The position numbers were made by a program, and so were the translations under genes. Shown here one piece after another: positions 27,701 through 36,394 of a stretch of 64,000 nucleotides of DNA. Below the pieces are notes generated by a model. The model ran no database searches. It was given only the letters and a program-made list of their open reading frames with translations, and was not told the origin of the DNA. Location: contig NZ_VORS01000009.1 in NCBI RefSeq assembly GCF_007997075.1, forward strand, positions 157,907 to 221,906, read 5' to 3'. The stretch comes from Polaribacter sp. IC073 (lineage in GTDB: Bacteria; Bacteroidota; Bacteroidia; Flavobacteriales; Flavobacteriaceae). Numbering within the stretch: the stretch's first letter is position 1; each line of letters starts with the position of its first letter.

Positions 27701-30700
27701 CAAAAGTTCAGTCTTTTTTCAACAAAAGAAAATCAAGTTTCAGACCATAAATTGTTTGTTATTCATACTAATAAAAATAATTATAAGGTTCATGATGTTG
27801 TAGAAATTCAAATTGGTACTGCTTCAAAAGACATGACAGTTGTTGTTCAAATTGAAAAGAACCATAAAATTATTGAAACTTGTTTCATAAAATTAAACAA
27901 CAAGACAAAAACGATTAAAATTCCAGTAAACAAAAAAGATATTGGTGGTTTTGCAGTAAAATATCACTTTGTAAATTACAATTATTTTAAAAGCGGAAGT
28001 TTACTTATCAACGTTTCTGAAGCACCAAAAAGTAGCATCGCAATTGAAACGAATATTTTTAGAGACAAACTTCAACCAGGGTCTAAAGAAACTTGGAGTT
28101 TTACCATTAAAGATGATAAAAATGACAAAGTTGTGGCAGAAATGTTGGCTTCTATGTATGATGCCTCTTTAGATGAGTTCAGGTTGCACAATTGGCAATT
28201 CAATCCTATTTCAAATAAAAGAAGGTATTATTCTTACCAAACGAGTAACGCGAATCAAAGTTTCGGAATTAATAATTTTCAAATAAAAAATGATCGTAGA
28301 AATTACGCAAATTATCCATCTATAAATAATGCTACTTATAATTGGTTTGGATTTAGCTTTAATAATAACAGCTGGCTTAATAATAACTACAGGAATAAGT
28401 TAGTGTATAAGTTTAAACCTAAAAAAATAAAGGTTGCAATCAGAAAATCAGGAACATTTAATGGAACCATCAACGGTGTTATAACTGATGAATACAATGA
28501 ACCATTGCCAGGAGTTAATATTTTAATTGGTAGATCTATAAACGGTAAGAACTCAGACTTTGACGGAAATTATTCTATAGAAGTTAAAAAAGGTGATATT
28601 TTAACTTTTAGCTACATCGGTTACACTTCTTTAGATGTAGAAATAGCAAATTTTTCTGAATTAAATATCGCTCTAAAAGAAGACTTACAATCTTTAGATG
28701 AAGTTGTTGTAGTTGGTTATGGAACTCAGAAAAGACAATCTCTAACTGGTTCAGTTCAAGTAGAAGAAGAAATGGAACTTGAAGAATCTGTGATTATTCC
28801 TTCAGAAAGTAATTTAGATGAAGTTGTAACTGTTGACAAAGTATCAGAGAAAAATAAAGAAATTTCTTTTGATGGAATTCAAGCACGTAAAAACTTCAAA
28901 GAAACTGCCTTCTTTTTTCCACAATTAAAAACAGATAAAGATGGTAGAGTAAGTTTTTCTTTTACAATGCCTGAAGCATTAACAAAATGGAAATTGCAAT
29001 TATTAGCACATACCAAAGACTTAAAATCGTCTATTAAAACATTGCAAACCGTTACTCAAAAAGAATTAATGGTCGTACCAAATGCACCACGTTTTTTAAG
29101 AGAAGGTGATAAAATTACGTTGAGTACCAAAATTACAAATTTAACGAACAACCAATTATCTGGTGTTGCAAAATTAATTTTGACAGATGCAATTACAGGA
29201 AAAGAAATTGATGCTGATTTAGAAAATTTAACTTCAGCCAAAAAATTCACGGTAAATAAAGATAGTAATACTAGTGTTTCTTGGAATTTATCGATACCAG
29301 AAACAGTGCAAGCGGTTCAGTATAAAATACTAGCAAAAGCTGGCGATTTTTCTGACGGAGAACAAAACGTTTTACCCGTTTTATCTAACAGAATGTTGGT
29401 TACAGAAACTTTACCAATGTGGCTTCGTTCTAACGAAACCAAAACTTTTACATTAGATAAATTAAAAAACAATACGTCTTCAACTTTAAAAAACCACAAA
29501 TTAACGTTAGAGATGACCTCGAACCCTGTTTGGTATGCAATTCAGTCTTTACCGTATTTAATGGAATATCCTTATGAATGTGCAGAACAAACCTTCTCTA
29601 AATACTATGCAAATACCTTGGCGAGTTTTATAGCAAATTCAAATCCTAGAATTCAAGAAGTTTTTAATGCGTGGAAATCTTCGGATGCTTTGTTAAGTAA
29701 TTTAGAGAAGAATGAAGAGTTAAAATCGTTGATTATTCAAGAAACACCTTGGTTAAGAGATGCGCAATCTGAAACAGCACAAAAGAAAAGAATTGCCTTA
29801 TTATTCGATTTAAATAAAATGAAGAATGAGCAAGAAAAAGCGTTGCACAAGTTACAAGATATTCAGTTGAATTCTGGCGGATTTCCTTGGTTTAAGGGCA
29901 GTCGCTACGAAAACACTTTTATTACACAACACATTGCTACTGGTTTCGGACATTTACAAAAATTAGGAGTTTCAACCTTTAATTCATCAACAACAGTAAT
30001 GATTGAAAAGGCTGTGAAATATCTTGATGAAGAAGTCTTAGAACATTATGAAAAACTTTTAGAAAGAGCTGCAAGCATCAAAAATAAAAAAGGAAATAAG
30101 AAATATGAAGAATTTTTAGCACAAAATCATTTAAACTATTTTGCTATTCAGTATTTATACATGCGAAGTTTTTATGCAAATATTCCAATGAACATAAAGA
30201 CAGCAAAAGCTGTTTCATACTTCAGTAATCAATCTGAAAAATATTGGAATACTTATAATTTATATGCAAAAGGACAAATTGCTTTATCACTTTTTAGAAA
30301 TGATAAAAAAGCGATTGCAAATAAAATTTTAAAATCTTTAAAAGAAAATTCAATCACTTCAGATGAATTAGGAATGTATTGGAAAACGAATACAGTTGGA
30401 TTTAAATACTACCAAGCACCTGTAGAAACACAAGCTTTATTAATTGAAACTTTTGCTGAAATAGAAAATGACAAGAAAACGATTGATAACCTTAAAATTT
30501 GGTTGTTAAAGAATAAACAAACCAATAGCTGGAAAACCACGAAAGCAACAACAGAAGCAGTGTATGCTTTGTTATTAAATGGAAGCGATTGGGTTTCTAT
30601 CACAGAAATGGTAGATATTGAGATTGGAAATGAGAAAATTGAACCAACAAAATTAGAAAATGTAAAAGTAGAAGCTGGAACGGGGTATTTTAAAACTTCT

Positions 30701-31252
30701 TGGAATGGTGGTGATATTAAAAAAGAAATGGCAACTGTAACTCTTTCTAAAAAAGGAAACGGAATTGCTTGGGGAAGTTTGTACTGGCAATATTTTGAAG
30801 ATTTAGACAAAATTACTTCCGCAGAAACTCCGTTAAAATTAAATAAAAAATTATTCTTAAAGATAAATTCTGATACCGGTAAAGAGTTACAAGAAATCAA
30901 CAGTAAAACACAATTAAATGTTGGCGATTTAATTACAGTAAGAATAGAACTACGCTCAGATAGAGACATGGAATTTATTCACATGAAAGATATGAGAGCC
31001 TCTGGTGTAGAACCAATTAGTGTACTTTCTAAGTACAAATGGCAAGATAACTTAGGGTATTATGAAAGTACAAAAGATGCAGCAACAAATTTCTTTTTTG
31101 ATCGTTTACCTAAAGGAATTTATGTTTTTGAATATGACGTTAGGGTTAACAATACTGGTGACTTTAGCAACGGAATTACTACGATACAGAGTATGTACGC
31201 ACCGGAGTTTAGCAGTCACTCGAAAGGCGTTCGTTTAAAAATAGGCCTCTAA
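24800..31252 (+). CDS. Giant alpha-2-macroglobulin-family protein with embedded SusC-type segment
   Basis: This 2150-residue envelope protein begins with a signal peptide (MKKTTIILLLTTFFSLTTNSQ). It carries macroglobulin domains (MG2-like FIFTDRSIYRPGQIVYFKA near 590), the A2M domain beginning near 1368 (TAFFFPQLKTDKDGRVSFSF), a thioester motif CAEQ with Cys at about 1594, and a helical thioester domain. Such proteins are thought to trap attacking proteases covalently. Between the MG part and the A2M domain, residues about 1218-1320 form a carboxypeptidase-regulatory-like domain (GVITDEYNEPLPGVNI) ending in EVVVVGYGTQKRQSLTGS, normally the N-terminal signature of SusC receptors. ATG 24800 is chosen because the in-frame codon at 24776-24778 is TGA. 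It is a single gene. Confidence 0.9.
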   Translation: MKKTTIILLLTTFFSLTTNSQNNFEKLWIEVEKLEVDNLPKSALEIVEKIYVKANKEENSPQIIKALFYKSKFSLILEEDAQLKVIHQFKHHISKSKFPTKNVLENVLANLYWQYFTQHKYQFYNRTATKNKVNSGDFRTWDLNTLFKEIQYYFNASLANESKLQKITIGAFQEILQLQKENKTYSPTLYDFLANNALNFYKSSETSIVRPSYKFTIDHVDYINNASIFSTIKITSKDRISLQLNALKTYQKLIKFHIKEGNKNALAAVDLERLHFVKNNATIRNKEELFLKTLENARKNNIDHESSGLYSFEIAKILHQKATETQNSIEEKDRFKNRKALALSNEIIKKFPKSLGAKKSAILKAQILDTSLSIRAEEYIPINTNSRVLVSYKNIDQLYFSAYKISEKQQIAFNKIYKSEEKVSFLEKLQKVNAWKTTLRDETDYLKHTTEVLVPKLEGGVYLILASEKKEITDDSIYGTTIVQTTNLTLVTNTFDDSYNYQIVDRNNGKPIKNAEIHIKNHNTNHRYSAPIDKTLKTDKNGFASFKSTNRYSNVIITVTTKNDKASFGSSYMYNLTSNNNNNIDKETTIKAFIFTDRSIYRPGQIVYFKAIVLQKELEKLEVLKDKFIEVTLNDVNNQVVKTLELKLNEFGSVAGEFMLPNNGLTGEFSIEIDESSSSNKTFYENIDFDSGYISFSVEEYKRPKFKTEFKPITESIKVNDTVKIQGFAKSFSGANITDATVVYRVHRKVQYPSWYYWRRPNFNSEAQEIISGEMTSDDSGAFSIEFKAIPDASVSKENNPIFSYEITADVTDVNGETRSATTIVKVGYHSLLATISMDANIDKNQQETTLNIDTKNLNGEFVAANGTIKIYKLQAPKNPMRERPWSAPDYQDISENEFRKLFPNDPYSEAEENEENWKKGALVFTKRFDTKEAKEIQLKNMKNWLSGKYIAVLESEDIFGQEVKDEQKFSLFSTKENQVSDHKLFVIHTNKNNYKVHDVVEIQIGTASKDMTVVVQIEKNHKIIETCFIKLNNKTKTIKIPVNKKDIGGFAVKYHFVNYNYFKSGSLLINVSEAPKSSIAIETNIFRDKLQPGSKETWSFTIKDDKNDKVVAEMLASMYDASLDEFRLHNWQFNPISNKRRYYSYQTSNANQSFGINNFQIKNDRRNYANYPSINNATYNWFGFSFNNNSWLNNNYRNKLVYKFKPKKIKVAIRKSGTFNGTINGVITDEYNEPLPGVNILIGRSINGKNSDFDGNYSIEVKKGDILTFSYIGYTSLDVEIANFSELNIALKEDLQSLDEVVVVGYGTQKRQSLTGSVQVEEEMELEESVIIPSESNLDEVVTVDKVSEKNKEISFDGIQARKNFKETAFFFPQLKTDKDGRVSFSFTMPEALTKWKLQLLAHTKDLKSSIKTLQTVTQKELMVVPNAPRFLREGDKITLSTKITNLTNNQLSGVAKLILTDAITGKEIDADLENLTSAKKFTVNKDSNTSVSWNLSIPETVQAVQYKILAKAGDFSDGEQNVLPVLSNRMLVTETLPMWLRSNETKTFTLDKLKNNTSSTLKNHKLTLEMTSNPVWYAIQSLPYLMEYPYECAEQTFSKYYANTLASFIANSNPRIQEVFNAWKSSDALLSNLEKNEELKSLIIQETPWLRDAQSETAQKKRIALLFDLNKMKNEQEKALHKLQDIQLNSGGFPWFKGSRYENTFITQHIATGFGHLQKLGVSTFNSSTTVMIEKAVKYLDEEVLEHYEKLLERAASIKNKKGNKKYEEFLAQNHLNYFAIQYLYMRSFYANIPMNIKTAKAVSYFSNQSEKYWNTYNLYAKGQIALSLFRNDKKAIANKILKSLKENSITSDELGMYWKTNTVGFKYYQAPVETQALLIETFAEIENDKKTIDNLKIWLLKNKQTNSWKTTKATTEAVYALLLNGSDWVSITEMVDIEIGNEKIEPTKLENVKVEAGTGYFKTSWNGGDIKKEMATVTLSKKGNGIAWGSLYWQYFEDLDKITSAETPLKLNKKLFLKINSDTGKELQEINSKTQLNVGDLITVRIELRSDRDMEFIHMKDMRASGVEPISVLSKYKWQDNLGYYESTKDAATNFFFDRLPKGIYVFEYDVRVNNTGDFSNGITTIQSMYAPEFSSHSKGVRLKIGL

Positions 31253-31360
31253 AATTTGGACAAAAAATATCTTTCATTTGAATCAATTTTTAACTTATTT
31301 GAGATCATTTATATCAAAGAATAAGTCTAATTTCGTTCTAGAAACAAATTAATATAAATT

Positions 31361-31840
31361 ATGAAAAAAACACTTTTAATTATTGGACTTATAGTAGCTG
31401 GTGCATTTTCAGCAAATGCACAGAGTATATCTAAAAATGCAATCGGATTGCGTTTGGGAGATAATGATGGTTTTGGAGCAGAAATTTCGTACCAAAGAGC
31501 ATTAAGTGGTAATAACAGATTAGAAATTGATTTAGGCTTAAGAGATAATAAAAATTATGATGGTTTTAAAGCTACGGGTATTTACCAGTGGGTTTGGAAT
31601 ATTGAAGGAGGATTTAACTGGTACGCTGGTGTTGGTGGTGGTTTAGGTAACTTTAGTGGTAAAGAGAATAATGATTCTGAAACATTTATTTTTGCTGCTG
31701 GAGATATAGGTATTGAATATAATTTTACAGATGCTCCAATTTTACTTTCTTTAGATTTAAGACCAGAAATTGGTTTTGGTGACACTTATTATGATAACTA
31801 TGGTAGCGATATCGCATTTAGTATTAGATACCAATTTTAA
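31361..31840 (+). CDS. Small outer-membrane beta-barrel protein
   Basis: This 159-residue protein has a signal peptide ending in FSANAQ and about eight amphipathic strands (IGLRLGDNDGFGAEISYQRAL, NRLEIDLGLRDN, WYAGVGGGLGNFSG, GDIGIEYNF). It ends in the C-terminal strand DIAFSIRYQF with terminal Phe, the signal for BAM-dependent barrel insertion. It fits the small OmpA/OmpW-like eight-strand porin type without a periplasmic domain. Its function is unknown, perhaps structural. It stands alone and is followed by a strong terminator. Confidence 0.78.
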   Translation: MKKTLLIIGLIVAGAFSANAQSISKNAIGLRLGDNDGFGAEISYQRALSGNNRLEIDLGLRDNKNYDGFKATGIYQWVWNIEGGFNWYAGVGGGLGNFSGKENNDSETFIFAAGDIGIEYNFTDAPILLSLDLRPEIGFGDTYYDNYGSDIAFSIRYQF

Positions 31841-31862
31841 ATAGCATATTTTATACTAAAAG

Positions 31863-31897
31863 AATCCTCTAAATTAATTTTTAGAGGATTTTTTTTT
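31863..31897 (+). terminator. Terminator after the small barrel gene
   Basis: AATCCTCTAAA, loop TTAAT and TTTAGAGGATT precede a run of T. It sits between convergent genes and the last bases overlap the stop region of the DUF4136 gene. Confidence 0.88.
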
Positions 31898-32405
31898 ACT
31901 TTTTTGGTGGAAATTGCTCTAGAATATCTAGAACCACTTTCTTTAAATGTGTTTCTCTTTCTTCTGGCGTTCTGTTTTCTTTAAATACAGTGTTTAAAGA
32001 ACCTTCCCAAAATAACTCGTTTGTTTTAGCTTCGATAAACTTAATAATCAGTTTTTCATTTAATTTTTTACCACCAATTGGTATTCCTCCAGAAATTCCT
32101 ACGCCTCCGTTTCCAACACCAATTCCTATGGTATTTTTATGCTGACTTTCAACTGTCTTTGTATCAAAATAAATAAAAAAATCAGGCGATTTATTTTGTT
32201 TTAAACCTACCTTCTCTAAGTTTTCTTGAATGATTTTAGTAATTCTTTTTACATCAAATTCATTTAAGTTTTCTCCATTATCTTCATACAAATCGAAAGT
32301 TTTAAACTTAGAAAAATCTTCTTTAGCATTATAGTCTGTAATTACTTTAGAAAAAGAAGAACAACCTATTATAATAAATAGAAAAATAAATTTAATCTGT
32401 TTCAT
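31896..32405 (-). CDS. DUF4136-family lipoprotein
   Basis: This is a 169-residue lipoprotein with lipobox IIIGCSS (Cys 15). DUF4136 features are VITDYNAKEDFSKFKTFDLYED, NLEKVGLKQNKSPDFFIYFD and the Gly-rich IGIGVGNGGVGISGGIPIGG, followed by IKFIEAKTNELFWEGSL. Its function is unknown; it probably sits at the inner face of the outer membrane. It starts 4 bases after the stop of the M28 peptidase gene, so they share a transcript. Confidence 0.85.
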   Translation of the reverse strand: MKQIKFIFLFIIIGCSSFSKVITDYNAKEDFSKFKTFDLYEDNGENLNEFDVKRITKIIQENLEKVGLKQNKSPDFFIYFDTKTVESQHKNTIGIGVGNGGVGISGGIPIGGKKLNEKLIIKFIEAKTNELFWEGSLNTVFKENRTPEERETHLKKVVLDILEQFPPKK

Positions 32406-32409
32406 AAGA

Positions 32410-33417
32410 CTATTTATTTTCTTTGATAACTACTCTTGTAGGTGTGTCTTTTCCGTTAATAATACTTTCTGTCCCTTTTGCTACTGCTTGTATTGTTTGC
32501 GTAACCACTGTCATATTTAAGGTTTCTGCTTCATCTGAAACTTGATGATAGTCTTTGTCTACATCTATTGGCGTTGTAGAAAAGGTATGAGAAGGTACGC
32601 CCAACCTTGCTAAAGATGCATTGTCTGATCTAAAAAACAAATTAAATTTCTTATAAGGGTCAGGAAATAATTGATATCCTGTTCCTTTTAAATTTTTCTG
32701 AATAATAGTTCCAAAATCTGAACGTTCAAAACCTGTTAACCAAGCCGTATTAGGTCCGAAACTTGGTGTTTTACCAATCATTTCTAAATTAATTCCCGCT
32801 ACAAATTTACTCGCATCAATTCCTTTACCGAAATGAGTAGAGCCAATTAAGCCCATTTCTTCTGCAGTAAAAGCTGCAAACACAATGGTTCTTTCATGAC
32901 CAACTGTCTTAAAATACGCAGCCAAAGCCAAAACACCAGCTACACCAGAAGCATCATCATTTGCACCATTGTAAATTAAATCTCCTTCTCCACTCTGCTT
33001 CATTCCTAAATGATCGTAATGTGCAGAAATTATTACGTATTCGTCTTTTTTACTTTTCCCTTCTAAAACACCCAAAATATTACTAGAAGTAATGTCTTCT
33101 TTGGTTCTTCTATCCTTAAAAGTGAATGTTTGTCTGTAATTTTTTAAATCGCCAAAAGTAGATAAACCAATTTTTTTATATTCATTTTCTATGTAGACTG
33201 CTGCTTTTTCAATTCCTGGGGTTCCAGATTTTCTTCCTTCCATATCATCATCTGCTAATGTGTACAAATGCTTTCTAACTGTGTTAGAATCTATTAACAT
33301 TATATTTTCTGAAGAAGTTGTTTGCGAAGAAACACTTTTTTTTGTGGATGAATTTTTAGCACTATCACAAGAAATTATACTTATTGAGGCTAAAATTGCT
33401 ACGATTACTTTTTTCAT
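32410..33417 (-). CDS. M28-family zinc aminopeptidase, lipoprotein
   Basis: This 335-residue envelope metallopeptidase has lipobox SIISCDS. The M28 zinc ligands are visible in order: His in SAHYDHLGM, Asp in NGANDDASGVAGVL, the catalytic/ligand Glu pair in AFTAEEMGLIGS, Asp/Glu in GINLEMIGK, and the last His in SDEAETLNMT after DYHQVSDEA. It should trim peptides outside the cytoplasm. The first gene of a two-gene unit with the DUF4136 lipoprotein, it diverges from kdsA. Confidence 0.88.
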   Translation of the reverse strand: MKKVIVAILASISIISCDSAKNSSTKKSVSSQTTSSENIMLIDSNTVRKHLYTLADDDMEGRKSGTPGIEKAAVYIENEYKKIGLSTFGDLKNYRQTFTFKDRRTKEDITSSNILGVLEGKSKKDEYVIISAHYDHLGMKQSGEGDLIYNGANDDASGVAGVLALAAYFKTVGHERTIVFAAFTAEEMGLIGSTHFGKGIDASKFVAGINLEMIGKTPSFGPNTAWLTGFERSDFGTIIQKNLKGTGYQLFPDPYKKFNLFFRSDNASLARLGVPSHTFSTTPIDVDKDYHQVSDEAETLNMTVVTQTIQAVAKGTESIINGKDTPTRVVIKENK

Positions 33418-33461
33418 TCTATTTGAGTTTTAAAAGCATAAATATAGCTAAATTAATTTCG

Positions 33462-33469
33462 TATTTTTG
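33462..33469 (+). promoter_or_regulatory. -7 box of kdsA
   Basis: TATTTTTG is an exact TAnnTTTG match, 16 bases before the ATG at 33486. Confidence 0.5.
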
Positions 33470-33485
33470 TTGAAAATTCTAACAA

Positions 33486-34304
33486 ATGATTTTATCTGAA
33501 ATTCCGAATATAAAACACACAGACGCTAATAACTTTTTCTTATTAGCAGGACCTTGTGCTATTGAAAGTGAAGAAATGGCATTAAGAATTGCTGAAAAAG
33601 TAGTTTCTATTACCGACAAGTTAAAGATTCCTTATATTTTTAAAGGAAGTTTTAAAAAAGCAAATAGAAGTAGAATTGACAGTTTTACAGGAATTGGAGA
33701 TGAAAAAGCACTAAAAATTTTACGTAAAGTTTCAGAAACTTTTAATGTACCAACAGTTACAGACATTCACGAAGTTTCTGATGCTGCAAAAGCTGCAGAA
33801 TACGTAGATGTTTTGCAAATACCTGCGTTTTTAGTACGCCAGACAGATTTAGTAGTGGCTGCTGCAAGAACAGGAAAGGTGGTCAACTTAAAAAAAGGAC
33901 AATTTATGAGTCCGTCTGCGATGAAACACGCCGTGCAAAAAGTTAAAGATGCCGGTTCTAATAAAGCGTGGATTACAGATAGGGGAACTATGTTTGGCTA
34001 TCAAGACATGATTGTAGATTTTAGAGGAATACCTGAAATGCGAGAATTTGCACCTACAATTTTAGATGTTACCCATTCATTACAACAACCAAATCAAACT
34101 GCAGGAGTTACTGGAGGAAGACCAGAAATGATTGAAACAATTGCGAGAGCTGGAATTGTGAATAATGTAGATGGTTTGTTTATTGAAACACATTTCGATC
34201 CTAAAAATGCAAAATCTGACGGTGCAAACATGTTACATTTAGACAATTTAGAAGCACTTTTAACAAATTTAGTTGCCATTAGAAAAACAATTAATAACTT
34301 CTAA
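33486..34304 (+). CDS. kdsA: 3-deoxy-D-manno-octulosonate 8-phosphate synthase
   Basis: This 272-residue cytosolic aldolase-type enzyme condenses arabinose 5-phosphate with phosphoenolpyruvate to Kdo-8-phosphate for lipid A/LPS core. Family motifs are FLLAGPCAIESEE, FKGSFKKANRSRIDSFTGIG, the PAFLVRQTDL segment and DVTHSLQQPN. The Cys in AGPCAIES is the residue that coordinates metal in the metal-dependent class (as in Aquifex), so this is probably a metallo-KdsA. It stands alone, followed by a terminator. Confidence 0.93.
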   Translation: MILSEIPNIKHTDANNFFLLAGPCAIESEEMALRIAEKVVSITDKLKIPYIFKGSFKKANRSRIDSFTGIGDEKALKILRKVSETFNVPTVTDIHEVSDAAKAAEYVDVLQIPAFLVRQTDLVVAAARTGKVVNLKKGQFMSPSAMKHAVQKVKDAGSNKAWITDRGTMFGYQDMIVDFRGIPEMREFAPTILDVTHSLQQPNQTAGVTGGRPEMIETIARAGIVNNVDGLFIETHFDPKNAKSDGANMLHLDNLEALLTNLVAIRKTINNF

Positions 34305-34324
34305 AATTATATTTAACCCTATAT

Positions 34325-34362
34325 AAACCATTCAAATTTAAAAGTTTGAATGGTTTTTTTTT
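34325..34362 (+). terminator. Terminator after kdsA
   Basis: AACCATTCAAA and TTTGAATGGTT form an 11-base stem followed by a T-run. Confidence 0.9.
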
Positions 34363-34420
34363 ACATTAAAAAACTGAAATGCACAATAATTGTTTGGTTA
34401 ATGTTGTTTACCTTTTTAAT

Positions 34421-35377
34421 ATGATACAAAAAACCTTATTGCTACTCCTCCTTATAACAGCAACAACTCAAAGTCAGAATTTTAATAAAGTTGATTTTCT
34501 CGTTTTAGAATATCCTGCGTTTTCTAAAGTAGAAGATTTAGCTTCCAGAATTAAAGAAGATTTTTCTACAGATGAAGAAAAAGTACGTGCTGCCTTTTTT
34601 TGGTTGACAACAAACATTCGATATAATTTAAAAGAATATTACAATCCTACCGATAGAACCTTTCATTTTAGGTATGCTAACGAGACCGAAAGATTGCAAA
34701 AAATTCAGGCAGCTAAAGATAAAATTGTGCATACCGCTTTTAGAACAAAGAGGGGTGTTTGCGAAGAATATGCACAATCTTTTAAAAAAATATGCGATTT
34801 ACTAAACATTGAAGCCGCTGTTGTAACGGGATCTGTTAGAAACTCTGCTGCCGAAATTGGCAAGCCAAAAAGAAGCTCTAATCATGCTTGGAATGCTGTA
34901 AAATTACATAAAAAATGGCTTTTGTTAGATGCTACTTGGGCTGCTGGTTTTCAACGAAACGGAAAATGGACACAAAGATTTAACCCCTATTTTTACGACA
35001 TTCCAAAAGAGAAAATTTTTAAAACACATTTTCCTGATGACTCAATTTGGATTCTACGTTTTGGAAGAATTACCATAGAAGAATTTTACAACCAACCAAT
35101 TTACGGACAACAATTTCTTGCTTCTAATGCTGCGTTAATTTCTCCTAAAAACGGAATTATATCCATAGAAAAAGGTGGGAATATTGAGCTAATATTTAAT
35201 AATCTAGATAAAAAACATCAAGTTATTTATAATTTCAAAGGAAATAAATACGCTAAAAAACCTATTTTTAAAACTGAAGGAAAGACCACCATTTTAACCA
35301 TTATTAAGCCTCCTAAAAACGATGAATTGTATGTTTATTTTAACGGACAAACCGCATTAAAGTTTAAAATAAAGTAG
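34421..35377 (+). CDS. Secreted transglutaminase-like protein
   Basis: This 318-residue protein starts with a signal peptide (MIQKTLLLLLLITATTQSQ). The transglutaminase-like papain fold has a complete Cys-His-Asp set: Cys in RGVCEEYAQSF, His in SSNHAWNAV and Asp in LLDATWAAG. The C-terminal 100 residues are a beta domain (IISIEKGGNIELIFNNLDKK). It may be a periplasmic or surface peptidase or a cross-linking enzyme. The start at 34421 is preferred because it opens a proper signal peptide and a TAnnTTT-like box (TACCTTTT, 34410-34417) lies just upstream; the ORF extends to 34379. It overlaps the DUF1801 remnant tail to tail by 14 bases. Confidence 0.82.
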   Translation: MIQKTLLLLLLITATTQSQNFNKVDFLVLEYPAFSKVEDLASRIKEDFSTDEEKVRAAFFWLTTNIRYNLKEYYNPTDRTFHFRYANETERLQKIQAAKDKIVHTAFRTKRGVCEEYAQSFKKICDLLNIEAAVVTGSVRNSAAEIGKPKRSSNHAWNAVKLHKKWLLLDATWAAGFQRNGKWTQRFNPYFYDIPKEKIFKTHFPDDSIWILRFGRITIEEFYNQPIYGQQFLASNAALISPKNGIISIEKGGNIELIFNNLDKKHQVIYNFKGNKYAKKPIFKTEGKTTILTIIKPPKNDELYVYFNGQTALKFKIK

Positions 35378-35722
35378 TTGTTTTCTTTTGTAAAAAACCT
35401 TTCTCTTTAAGTTGATGTGCTTCTTCTAAAACCGACAATAATATTTCTTCATTAATACCATCAATCTTAAAATAACGCAAAGATTTTACCACTTTTCTAT
35501 TTTCTATAATTAAGAATTCATTGTGTTTTGCTAAATGTGCAGACACCTAAAAAACAACAGCTACAAATCCTTTCTTTTTAGAAGGATTTAAGTGAAAATG
35601 GTTTTTCATTTAAACTGCAAATCTACTTCCCGAAAAGTAGTTTCGATTAAAATCTGCAAATGCAATAAAATAGATTCGAATGATTCTGGCTGATTTAAAA
35701 TGTATTCTTCTGCTGGCTTCAT
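35364..35722 (-). pseudogene. Broken DUF1801-family gene
   Basis: Two pieces of one DUF1801 protein can be read on the minus strand. The first, from ATG at 35722, gives MKPAEEYILNQPESFESILL ... EVDLQFK and then TGA (35608-35606). The second, in another frame, gives HFHLNPSKKKGFVAVVF, a TAG where the family has Trp, then VSAHLAKHNEFLI and a long tail (RKVVKSLRYFKIDG ... QLKEKGFLQ). The stretch normally joining the two (WKIPFFYY... type) is missing, so there is a deletion with a frame change plus a nonsense codon. The 60-residue open part at 35364-35546 alone is unlikely to be functional. Confidence 0.75.
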
Positions 35723-35778
35723 TATTTTAAATAAAACTACTTTTCATTTTTGTATCTTTACGAAAGTTATAAAAAAAT

Positions 35779-36351
35779 ATGGTTAAAAATACAATTTTAC
35801 ACGATAATTTTGAAGTCAATTTTACTTTAAAAGGATTTACAAGCATACTTATTGGCGTCTATTTTTTCCTTTTAGCGTATGCTTACAAATATATATTAGA
35901 TAGTTTTTTGATTGAAGATCATGCGTTGGGCTTACTATCTATACAAATTATTGAGATTATCTTCATTTCTTTGGCTGGTGTTTTTGTACTATTTTCTTCT
36001 CTTTCTATGTTTTTTAGTGGCAAAAGAAATGTAAATAGGTTTCAACAACAATTATGGAATGGTAAAACAAAAGCTGCCGTTAGAAAGTACTTTACAGGAA
36101 TACTTATTATTTTTTCTATTCTAATTATTCTGATGAATCAGGGATTAATTGATTTTATTACTCCCTCTTTTTTAATTTTATACGCACTATTTCTATTCCT
36201 TTTTAAAAATAACGCACGTAAAAACCTTCTTTATTTAAGCGGTTTGTCTTTACTTTTGGGGATTTACTGTTTTGTAATTCCAGGATATTGGTATTCTTCC
36301 CTTACTATTTTAGCAATTGCACATGCTACGTATGGTATTGTAGAGAGATAA
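35779..36351 (+). CDS. Uncharacterised multi-pass membrane protein
   Basis: This 190-residue protein was not assigned. It has five or six hydrophobic segments (ILIGVYFFLLAYAYKYIL, IIEIIFISLAGVFVLFSSL, GILIIFSILIILM, SFLILYALFLFLF, YLSGLSLLLGIYCFVI), a basic cytoplasmic-looking loop in the middle (SGKRNVNRFQQQLWNGKTKAAVRKY) and a short hydrophilic N-terminus. An imperfect -7 box (TATCTTTA, 35752-35759) lies upstream. Both flanks are decaying genes, so this gene may be part of an older rearranged zone. Confidence 0.65.
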   Translation: MVKNTILHDNFEVNFTLKGFTSILIGVYFFLLAYAYKYILDSFLIEDHALGLLSIQIIEIIFISLAGVFVLFSSLSMFFSGKRNVNRFQQQLWNGKTKAAVRKYFTGILIIFSILIILMNQGLIDFITPSFLILYALFLFLFKNNARKNLLYLSGLSLLLGIYCFVIPGYWYSSLTILAIAHATYGIVER

Positions 36352-36394
36352 TTTTAATAGAACAAAAGAATTACAAGAGCGTTTCTAGTATCTA

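Noticed and set aside
30409..30969. A 186-codon minus-strand open frame inside the alpha-2-macroglobulin gene.
   Set aside because: Long but fully antisense to a conserved domain; low-complexity Ser/Phe/Leu composition typical of a shadow frame.
34421..35377. Lasso-peptide-type B2 protease (transglutaminase-like) as a partner for the peptide system at 20778-23285.
   Set aside because: It is 11 kb away, exported by a signal peptide and has a larger architecture than B2 proteins.
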